A DNA stretch of 12,082 nucleotides from Parachlamydiaceae bacterium (GTDB taxonomy: Bacteria; Chlamydiota; Chlamydiia; Chlamydiales; Parachlamydiaceae): contig JACCVN010000190.1 in assembly GCA_013698165.1 (NCBI GenBank), positions 1-12,082 of the forward strand, given 5' to 3'. The notes below the pieces were generated by a model, which worked only from the letters and a program-made list of their open reading frames with translations, had not been told where the DNA came from and ran no database searches. This document shows positions 6,013 through 12,082 of the stretch, one piece after another (position 1 is the first letter of the stretch; the number at the start of each line of letters is the position of its first letter). A program made the position numbers and the translations under genes.

Positions 6013-7923
6013 TTAAGTCAAGTCAGGGACAAGCGGTATTGGAGTAACAATACCTTTGTCCAAAACTCCGCTATTGTTAACAAAACCCTTAAAGGAAGGC
6101 TTGAAATGTATTCGTGACCTTCCCTTCCAAAAGGATCTGACATTTTGATGCAAAAGGCGTGCCATTATATTCACGATGGCTACCATAGAAATCACTCCTT
6201 TCTGCAGTTGACTATGTAAAAATGCCGGCAGAAATACTTCGCCGGTCTTCCAGAAGTTATGGGTGCGTAAGGACTTGCAGATATAACTGTTATTTTCAAA
6301 TATCCATGTCTTCTGAAATCCACCCAACAAAAAGTGGAAGTGCATTAAGATGGGCACTTGACACCCTTTGGGCAATAATCGGATACCATGAAATATCCAC
6401 CGCACTATCCCTTCAGGCTCTGTATCAAGCAATTTCATTGTAAAAAGATTATAAAGCTTGCCGACGACTGCCTCAAGTTTTTCATGCAACCATTTAGCAC
6501 AATTTTCTGATTCAATTTGATAAACAAAATTGCCCGCACGTGCCTTTATCAGATCTAATCTTATTAATTCTAATAATTGATAGCCTTGCTTTTGATTCAA
6601 GGGAATTGAGTGTTGGGCATGCTGCCGATGGGTGTAATAAACATTCTCATCAGGATAAGCGACTGTAGCTTTTGCAGTGTGGCAAAACATCGATAAAGTT
6701 TCTAAAAATGTGGTGGGAAATTTGGTCGCAAACTTACCAAAATCATAAATAGCGTAGCTATTGCCCCTCCTGGGGATTAAGAGCTCTAAATACGCATGAG
6801 ACTGCTCATAATTTAAAGTTGCTGACCCCCGAGTTGCAGTGGCAACAGCGCTCCAACTGGTGCCATTCAGATGTTGACCGTAGCGCTCTTGGGCCTCCTC
6901 TTTAGAGATTACTTCAAAAAGCGGCAACGGTCTCCACCAATCCCTATTATGCAGTGTAATCGTTTCGAAATTGGCCTTATCGGCATCCCACCAGCCTAGT
7001 TTATGCACATTCCAATTAACAATTCCCTCAGCCATAAATTCCAAATTCCCAACTTCGCTATTTTTGTTTTTAAAAACCTCAAAAATTTCCTGCATATTTA
7101 AGGTGTAATTTCCACGAAAATGTATTAGCTTTGCAGGATTTAAGATATTTGCCGCTTTTCCCTCAAAGGGTAGCGTGACTATTTTTTCATGAGATTGAGA
7201 GGAAGTCGGAATCTTTATTTTTTCTATCTTTAACCAGTCATCACCCATACGGCCGATTCGGCCTTGCATGTTTGAAAATAACAGTTTTTCTTGTAAGGCA
7301 GGGTATTGGATAAAGAATTCACTCTTTAAGCAATCTCGAAGCAAATAAACAAAAAATGACCTTCTCAGTTCTTCATTTCTAAGTAAGAGGGGCAAAAACC
7401 CTCTATATCCAGAAGCTTGTTCAAGTTTTTCATAATCGTGAACAGATAGTTTTGACTGGTAAAAAATATCTTCACTCTGCTTCCATGTAGAGGCGTACTT
7501 AGAAAGTTCATATATATCTCTTGGATCCGGTAGCTCTCTGTCCCAACCACCATTTTCAGCTTCTAAACGATAACGTAAAGCCACTACTCGCCTTTCCAGA
7601 TCATTCTTTATGCGAATAGCTTTAATATGGTTTGAGAGACTTAGACGCCCAATCAACGCCTCTCCGGCCCGAATAAATCCACTAAAATTAACCAGCTGCT
7701 TGTCACATCCAAATCGGATTGGAATTTCTTCTAATCTGTCTAAAATATGAATAAATTGAACTGCTACTGAGACAATCAAGGGTATACCTAAAGAAAATAA
7801 TCGACGGAAAAGAGTCATTAAAAATCCATCAATTTTCCAATAGCCGGAACTATTTAATCTGAGGGCGCGTCCTGCCTCTACGGCTATTGAAAATTGTTGA
7901 AGGGTCTGACTGATTAATTGCAT
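6013..7923 (-). CDS. Large effector-like protein with a His...Asn-Cys motif, function unknown
   Basis: I do not recognise a named family. Numbering is from the ATG at 7923, chosen because GAGG lies five bases upstream; a GTG at 7947 would add eight residues but has its only purine run directly abutting it. The product has 636 residues. Residues 34-61 form one hydrophobic, membrane-spanning segment, followed by a charged helical region (about 62-220). A mixed domain in the middle contains HAYLELLIP (His376), YDFGK (393-397), a His-rich YTHRQHAQH (430-438) and ENCAKWLH (Cys475). A His followed about 100 residues later by Asn-Cys resembles LRAT/NlpC-like permuted papain folds; this is inference. 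Further hydrophobic stretches are near 520-535 and 576-591. There is no Sec signal peptide. It stands alone between a convergent small gene and divergent valS, consistent with a host-interaction protein outside metabolic operons. Confidence 0.75.
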   Translation of the reverse strand: MQLISQTLQQFSIAVEAGRALRLNSSGYWKIDGFLMTLFRRLFSLGIPLIVSVAVQFIHILDRLEEIPIRFGCDKQLVNFSGFIRAGEALIGRLSLSNHIKAIRIKNDLERRVVALRYRLEAENGGWDRELPDPRDIYELSKYASTWKQSEDIFYQSKLSVHDYEKLEQASGYRGFLPLLLRNEELRRSFFVYLLRDCLKSEFFIQYPALQEKLLFSNMQGRIGRMGDDWLKIEKIKIPTSSQSHEKIVTLPFEGKAANILNPAKLIHFRGNYTLNMQEIFEVFKNKNSEVGNLEFMAEGIVNWNVHKLGWWDADKANFETITLHNRDWWRPLPLFEVISKEEAQERYGQHLNGTSWSAVATATRGSATLNYEQSHAYLELLIPRRGNSYAIYDFGKFATKFPTTFLETLSMFCHTAKATVAYPDENVYYTHRQHAQHSIPLNQKQGYQLLELIRLDLIKARAGNFVYQIESENCAKWLHEKLEAVVGKLYNLFTMKLLDTEPEGIVRWIFHGIRLLPKGCQVPILMHFHFLLGGFQKTWIFENNSYICKSLRTHNFWKTGEVFLPAFLHSQLQKGVISMVAIVNIMARLLHQNVRSFWKGRSRIHFKPSFKGFVNNSGVLDKGIVTPIPLVPDLT

Positions 7924-8002
7924 TGGTACCTCTACTCGTGAGGACACCCTTTGCTAACTAATTTATTTTTTTTAATTAAAGATATATTTAATTTTAAATA
8001 AA

Positions 8003-8043
8003 CTTTGCAGATAGCAAAGATCGTGCCACCCTTTCAAGGTGCA
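8003..8043. repeat. Twin small hairpins, second resembling the 69-87 repeat hairpin
   Basis: CTTTGC (8003-8008) pairs perfectly with GCAAAG (8014-8019) around a 5-base loop. Right after it, CACC (8027-8030) pairs with GGTG (8038-8041) around CTTTCAA, with outer bases continuing across a bulge. The second hairpin and its right flank (ACCCTTTCAAGGTGCAA) closely match the hairpin at 69-90 (ACCCCTTTCAGGGGTGCAA), suggesting a degenerate copy of the same repeat family. Confidence 0.4.
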
Positions 8044-8149
8044 AAAACAATGCCACAACCAATACTATTAACCAGAATTACACAAAGTAGAAGTAATTAA
8101 AAACAAAGCAAATACCATGCCAAAAAATTCACTTTTCAGTTAGGCCTTC

Positions 8150-8178
8150 TTGCATTATGCTATGTAAAACACTAATCT
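8150..8178 (+). promoter_or_regulatory. Candidate valS promoter
   Basis: TTGCAT (8150-8155) and TAATCT (8173-8178) are separated by 17 bases and would start transcription about 27 bases before the valS ATG. Both hexamers match consensus only in part, so this is a tentative call made mainly on position and spacing. Confidence 0.35.
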
Positions 8179-8211
8179 CGAAGAACATCAACTTTAAACA
8201 AAAAATATCCT

Positions 8212-11094
8212 ATGCAAGAAAAACCTCTTTCAGAAAATGAAACACTTCCTAAAGCCTATGAAGCCAAAGTTACTGATGCCAAATGGTATCAATTTTGGAA
8301 CGACCAAGGTTTTTTCAAAGCCGATCCCCTCTCTTCTAAACCTGCCTATTGCATAGTTATTCCACCTCCTAACGTCACAGGCTCTCTTCATATGGGCCAT
8401 GCATTAGTCAATACCCTGCAAGATGTCCTTATTCGCTGGAAGCGTATGTTGGGGTTCGAAACTGCCTGGATCCCTGGAACTGATCATGCGGGAATTGCCA
8501 CGCAAACGACTGTTGAAAGGCACCTCATCAAAACTTTAGGTAAAAAACGTAAAGATTTTTCGAGAGAGGAGTTCTTAAGTCATGTTTGGAACTGGAAAGA
8601 GCAGAATGAGCACCAGATTCTAGGTCAGTTAAAGCGACTTGGATGCTCTTGTGACTGGTCCCGTCTGCGCTTTACAATGGATGAAGGCAATAACTCTGCT
8701 GTTCGCAGCACATTTAAGAAATTATACGATGACGGTGTCATCTATAGAGGCGATTACCTTGTCAACTGGGATCCTGTGACCCAAACGGCACTCGCCGATG
8801 ATGAAGTAGAATATGAAGAACGGCAGTCATCAATGTGGCATCTAAAATATCCTCTTCAAGATGGCACCGGATTTATTCATATCGCTACAACGCGCCCAGA
8901 AACGATGCTTGGAGATACAGCAATCGCCGTCTCGCCCAAAGACGAAAGATACCAACATCTTATAGGAAAAATGGTCCTCCTTCCACTAATGAATAGGTCT
9001 ATTCCGATCATTGCAGATTATCTTGTCGACCCCACATTTGGAACAGGAATGGTTAAGGTCACCCCCGCACATGACCCTAATGACTACCAAATGGGAATGA
9101 CACATAAATTGCCCTTCATCAATATCATGACCCCTGATGGAAAGATCAATGAAAACGGCGGTGATTTTGAAAGCCTTACCATGGAAGAGGCGCGAAAGAC
9201 TGTTGTCAAAGCATTGCAAGCTGCTGGCTTCGTTGATAAAATTGAGCCGCATACTAATCGGGTCGGCCTATCTTACCGCTCTAAAGCTGTTATAGAACCC
9301 TATATGTCAAAGCAATGGTTTGTACACATGGAAAGTTTCGGTAAAAAGCTTTCTTCCGCTATACGAGAAGAAAAAGTAAAAATTATTCCTGAAAATTGGG
9401 AAAATACTTACTTTCACTGGATCGACAATCTCCGCGACTGGTGTATCAGCCGTCAACTGTGGTGGGGACATCGCATTCCAATTTGGTATTCTCTGGAAAA
9501 TCCTGAGCAAATGATTTGCTACGCAGGAGAAGGAGTACCGCCAGAGGTAGCTGCTGCTCCGGATAAGTGGCAGCAAGATGAAGATGTCCTGGACACATGG
9601 TTCTCTTCAGCTCTTTGGCCCTTCGCCACTCTAGGTTGGCCGGAAAAAACTCCTGAACTGAAAAAATTTTATCCTAATGCTGTTTTGGTTACAGGACACG
9701 ACATTCTTTTCTTTTGGGTTGCCCGCATGATGATGATGGGCGAGTACATTATGGGAGAAGTACCATTTCCGGAAACATTTTTACACGGCCTGATTTACGC
9801 AAAATCCTACTGGCGTAATGTTGAAGGCGGCGGTATTGCCTATGTATCAGAACAAGAAAGATACGACTATGAAATGGGAAAGCCTATCCCTAAGGATGTC
9901 GAAAATAAATGGGAAAAAATGTCGAAAACGAAAGGCAATATCATTGATCCTATCGATATCATCGAACAATATGGCACTGACGCGATCCGTTTAGCATTAT
10001 GCGCAAGTCCTAGCCAAGCACGAGAGATCGATCTTGACCTCCGCCGATTTGAAGAATTCAAAAATTTCGCGAATAAAATTTGGAATGGCGCACGCTTTGT
10101 TTTAATGAATCTTGAAGGTGATCCTAACAGTGGTACCTTCCCCTTAACAATCGAAGAGTTTGAAAAGGGTATTGACGAAGACCTGCTCTTATTAGAGGAC
10201 CGTTGGTTATTTTCTGTCTTGAATCGCACAATCGCGACAGTCAACAGCAAGCTCTCAACATATCTTTTTGATCAAGCAACAATGGAAGCTTACGATTTCT
10301 TTTGGAAATTATTTTGTTCTTACTATGTGGAAATGGCAAAACCCTATCTTTTCGGTAAAATAGGTATTCCTGCTCAACGATTAAATAAGCAAAAAATTCT
10401 TGTGGTTGTTCTTCTGGATGCGATTAGGTTAATGCATCCTATGGCCCCTTTCATCACTGAAGAGCTCTTTCAACTTCTAAAAGCCCGATTTACAGGAGCT
10501 ATCCCTGCAAAAAATTGTGATCTTTATACCAAAGAAGCGATTGAAGCCCTAAGTAAAGAAGGATGCATTGTAGCCCCTTACCCAAGCATCATCTCACAGT
10601 CTGACTCTAATAGCGCCATCGAAGCGGACTTCGCCACCATCGAAGAAGTTGTGTACACTGTGCGCAATTTGCGCGGTGAAATGAAAATACCTCCCGGTAC
10701 AGCCACTGACATCCACCTGATTGGTAATAACAATGATCCAAGCTTTAAACTACTTTCAGCCAACAGTAATATCCTTAAAGCCTTGGTTAAAACAAACGCT
10801 ATCATTATGGAAAATAATGAAATCTCCAACATCGGCCTAACTAGTTCTGCCATGGTGGGCGGCCTCAAAATCATGATTCCTATACCTAAAGAATTGATGG
10901 AAAAAGAAAAAACTCGTCTCATTAAAGAAAACGAAAAGATTGTCATCTCTTTGCAAAAAATGCAAACGCAACTCGATAATGCTGAATTTGTTAAAAATGC
11001 CCCTAGCCAACTCATTGAAAAACAGCGTCAGCAAAAACTGCAGCTTGAAACTGAATTAGAAGAAATCAAAGTGAAATTGGAAAAGATGATGTAG
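8212..11094 (+). CDS. valS: Valyl-tRNA synthetase
   Basis: Class I aminoacyl-tRNA synthetase that charges tRNA-Val and hydrolyses mischarged threonine. The 960 residues fit the bacterial type (E. coli about 951). The HIGH signature is HMGH (60-63) in PPPNVTGSLHMGHA. The CP1 editing domain carries TTRPETMLGD (226-235) and AHDPNDYQMG (286-295). WCISRQLWWGHRIPIWY is at 410-426, and the KMSKS loop is KMSKT (569-573) followed by KGN. After the anticodon-binding helices (about 660-800), a C-terminal Lys/Glu-rich coiled coil runs from about 893 to 958, as in typical ValRS. The ATG at 8212 gives the expected short N-terminal extension before PKAYEAK, although no Shine-Dalgarno sequence precedes it. 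It is monocistronic here, with a palindrome just after its stop. Essential housekeeping enzyme, no damage seen. Confidence 0.98.
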   Translation: MQEKPLSENETLPKAYEAKVTDAKWYQFWNDQGFFKADPLSSKPAYCIVIPPPNVTGSLHMGHALVNTLQDVLIRWKRMLGFETAWIPGTDHAGIATQTTVERHLIKTLGKKRKDFSREEFLSHVWNWKEQNEHQILGQLKRLGCSCDWSRLRFTMDEGNNSAVRSTFKKLYDDGVIYRGDYLVNWDPVTQTALADDEVEYEERQSSMWHLKYPLQDGTGFIHIATTRPETMLGDTAIAVSPKDERYQHLIGKMVLLPLMNRSIPIIADYLVDPTFGTGMVKVTPAHDPNDYQMGMTHKLPFINIMTPDGKINENGGDFESLTMEEARKTVVKALQAAGFVDKIEPHTNRVGLSYRSKAVIEPYMSKQWFVHMESFGKKLSSAIREEKVKIIPENWENTYFHWIDNLRDWCISRQLWWGHRIPIWYSLENPEQMICYAGEGVPPEVAAAPDKWQQDEDVLDTWFSSALWPFATLGWPEKTPELKKFYPNAVLVTGHDILFFWVARMMMMGEYIMGEVPFPETFLHGLIYAKSYWRNVEGGGIAYVSEQERYDYEMGKPIPKDVENKWEKMSKTKGNIIDPIDIIEQYGTDAIRLALCASPSQAREIDLDLRRFEEFKNFANKIWNGARFVLMNLEGDPNSGTFPLTIEEFEKGIDEDLLLLEDRWLFSVLNRTIATVNSKLSTYLFDQATMEAYDFFWKLFCSYYVEMAKPYLFGKIGIPAQRLNKQKILVVVLLDAIRLMHPMAPFITEELFQLLKARFTGAIPAKNCDLYTKEAIEALSKEGCIVAPYPSIISQSDSNSAIEADFATIEEVVYTVRNLRGEMKIPPGTATDIHLIGNNNDPSFKLLSANSNILKALVKTNAIIMENNEISNIGLTSSAMVGGLKIMIPIPKELMEKEKTRLIKENEKIVISLQKMQTQLDNAEFVKNAPSQLIEKQRQQKLQLETELEEIKVKLEKMM

Positions 11095-11134
11095 CCTGTG
11101 CGGCTCGCATAGCGCCTGTTAGGCAACAAGCAAC

Positions 11135-11173
11135 ATATACTCAACATAGCTGATTCAGCTATGTTGAGTATAT
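11135..11173. terminator. 39-base near-perfect palindrome between convergent genes
   Basis: Two perfect 19-base arms (11135-11153 and 11155-11173) flank a single T, forming a very stable hairpin. It starts 41 bases past the valS stop and ends 4 bases before the stop codon of the convergent gene at 11177. There is no T-run on either side, only A/T-rich arm ends, so it is at best an atypical bidirectional terminator, or an mRNA 3'-end stabiliser or binding site. A second small palindrome, ATTCAG-T-CTGAAT, follows at about 11175-11187 and covers the neighbour's stop codon. Confidence 0.6.
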
Positions 11174-11176
11174 AAT

Positions 11177-11518
11177 TCAGTCTGAATGATTGTTTAACTG
11201 CCCTTTGGCATGAAGGTCTTCAAAACCCTTTTTGACGATTTTTGTAAAGTCTGCATTAGCAGGAATCCTTGCAAAATCCCTTTCAATAAGGAATTCAGCA
11301 TTATCATTTGGCTGGGAAGATGCTTCTAGTCTTTGAAGGAGCAAACCTAATTTATCAGGCTCACGTCCATCGCTGATTTTGAACCATTTACAAAGCATTT
11401 TCTTAAAAGGACTTAAAGGACGGATCTCTCCTTCCCCGGTCACTACAAAATCTTCTTTCAACGAGGAAACATCCGTATTAAATATTGTCGGGATGTTTCT
11501 AATCTTACTAATACTCAT
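11177..11518 (-). CDS. Small hypothetical protein, soluble
   Basis: The family is not recognised. The 113-residue product has no signal peptide or membrane segment and a single Cys (43). It begins with a polar stretch, then a basic segment LSPFKKMLCKWFKIS (35-49), a Leu-rich helix DKLGLLLQRLEAS (55-67), and a charged helical C-terminus ending with KKGFEDLHAKG (96-106). The start is supported by AAGGG six bases before the ATG. TATAAT on the minus strand (plus 11571-11576) is a possible -10, without a convincing -35. It converges on valS and the two share the palindrome at 11135-11173. The polar N-terminus and lone position would fit a secreted effector or a small cytosolic regulator; nothing in the sequence decides between these. 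Confidence 0.6.
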   Translation of the reverse strand: MSISKIRNIPTIFNTDVSSLKEDFVVTGEGEIRPLSPFKKMLCKWFKISDGREPDKLGLLLQRLEASSQPNDNAEFLIERDFARIPANADFTKIVKKGFEDLHAKGQLNNHSD

Positions 11519-11675
11519 AAAGTACCCTTATTATTAATAACCTTACTTATACATATTTTAACAATTAACCATTATACATTCAAGTCCAAAATTACTCCGT
11601 TGATGTAACAAAATTAAAAAATAAATCATTCACCAAAATGGGGTCTTATACAATATCTTAAATCATTAATCGATA
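11519..11675. other. AT-rich upstream region of the small hypothetical gene
   Basis: Non-coding, strongly A/T-rich, with a possible -10 at 11571-11576 for the leftward gene and a tiny hairpin around the sequence TTAAT-CGAT-ATTAA near 11666-11679. Nothing else was recognised. Confidence 0.4.
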
Positions 11676-12006
11676 TTAAGCCAACTTTAACGCTGCAATG
11701 GCAATAACCTTACGCATCTCATTGAACGTATTCAAGTTATAAGGTACTGGCCAACAAAAACCCACTGGAAATTCTGGATCAATTTAATCGTTCTCCCTTG
11801 CCAGTATTCATTCTTGCCGAGATAAGTTTTCGCAAATTATTGTAAGTTAGACCTGTGTCGTGCAACGCGTAGCTTGGGTGATGATTTTCTACAGTAAATA
11901 TCGAGATAAAATCCAAATTTCGACATTTTTCTTGGCATACCACCACGGATAAGGTATAAAAATAATTATAACCCCATCCACCCATGAAAAGAGAATATTT
12001 GGCATG
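11676..12006 (-). pseudogene. Possible decayed gene with a frameshift, unidentified
   Basis: On the minus strand a frame is open from 12006 to a stop at 11779-11781; its first ATG (11985) has no ribosome binding site. A second open frame overlaps the end of the first at about 11783 and runs to a TAA at 11676-11678. It reads IDPEFPVGFCWPVPYNLN, then a hydrophobic/basic tail. Skipping one base near 11781 joins the two as GERLN-DPEF, giving a continuous product of about 110 residues. Composition of the joined product looks protein-like (WPVPYNLNTFNEMRKV, LRKLISARMNTGKGE), but I cannot name a family and the evidence is only open frames. It could equally be non-coding sequence. No transposase motif was seen. 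Confidence 0.25.
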
Positions 12007-12082
12007 TCATCGCTCTCGAAAACCTATCTAAAACGTGAATGTTTTTTATCTTTCGTTTTTTCATTTGCATCCAGGGTATACT

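Larger units (their letters stand above)
7924..8211. other. Divergent AT-rich intergenic region upstream of valS
   Basis: This 288-base spacer must hold the promoters of both divergent genes. It is very A/T-rich (notably 7961-8000) and carries two small hairpins at 8003-8043 plus a candidate valS promoter. An 8-base inverted repeat links CTTTGCTA (7949-7956) and TAGCAAAG (8012-8019). No T-box-like specifier or antiterminator structure for valS was recognised, and no small open frame with a ribosome binding site was found. Confidence 0.5.

Noticed and set aside
7924..8211. T-box or other riboswitch in the valS leader
   Set aside because: No T-box core, specifier loop or terminator/antiterminator pair was seen, and the probable leader is only about 27 bases.
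10578..11015. 145-codon open frame opposite the valS 3' end
   Set aside because: Its hydrophobic Ser/Phe-rich composition is the antisense image of the Lys/Glu-rich coiled coil of ValS.
11940..11985. GWGYNYF in the right-end open frame resembles the GWGYDYY segment of ecotin
   Set aside because: The match is only seven residues and the following sequence does not align with ecotin, so it is likely chance.
1..12082. CRISPR array, tRNA or rRNA genes, toxin-antitoxin pair, integrase or transposase
   Set aside because: No regularly spaced repeats, cloverleaf folds, rRNA-like stretches or catalytic motifs of these systems were found on either strand.

Overview
The window looks like chromosome from an environmental chlamydia, most likely family Parachlamydiaceae (relatives of Protochlamydia, Parachlamydia and Neochlamydia). 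The grounds are a chlamydial-type TrxB, an ApbE lipoprotein gene directly beside folD (an adjacency I recall from pathogenic Chlamydia), a cysteine-rich outer-membrane beta-barrel of the kind that replaces MOMP in amoeba symbionts, low G+C, and several exported or effector-like proteins of unknown function. The family assignment is inference from protein character and gene order; no database search was possible.

Layout. Positions 1-509 hold no credible gene: a hairpin-rich, G/C-rich repeat-like block (about 10-163), AT-rich spacer, and a strong intrinsic terminator (418-478). Reading leftward from there are a Cys- and Ser-rich beta-barrel gene (510-1475), a second beta-barrel-like gene (1570-2466), trxB (2486-3439), apbE (3461-4498) and folD (4576-5463). 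The last four are closely spaced on the minus strand and probably form one operon driven by an extended -10 promoter just upstream of folD; the first barrel has its own promoter and terminator. Diverging from folD is a small secreted protein gene (5517-5969). It converges on a large minus-strand gene (6013-7923) for an unrecognised, effector-like protein. A 288-bp divergent AT-rich spacer separates that gene from valS (8212-11094, plus strand). A near-perfect 39-bp palindrome lies between valS and a convergent small hypothetical gene (11177-11518). The last 560 bases look non-coding or contain a decayed gene.

Functional themes. The folD/apbE/trxB cluster joins one-carbon metabolism, periplasmic flavin attachment (the probable client in chlamydiae is the Na+-translocating NADH:quinone reductase) and cytosolic thiol reduction. 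Two predicted outer-membrane proteins lie immediately downstream. The first has 12 cysteines after its signal peptide, five of them in one Ser-rich loop encoded by a trinucleotide microsatellite, which suggests disulfide cross-linking in the extracellular form and a hypervariable surface loop.

The best candidate for something undescribed is the 636-residue protein at 6013-7923. It has an N-terminal membrane segment and a His...Asn-Cys arrangement about 100 residues apart, reminiscent of circularly permuted papain-like (LRAT/NlpC-like) enzymes; this is a hypothesis, not an assignment.
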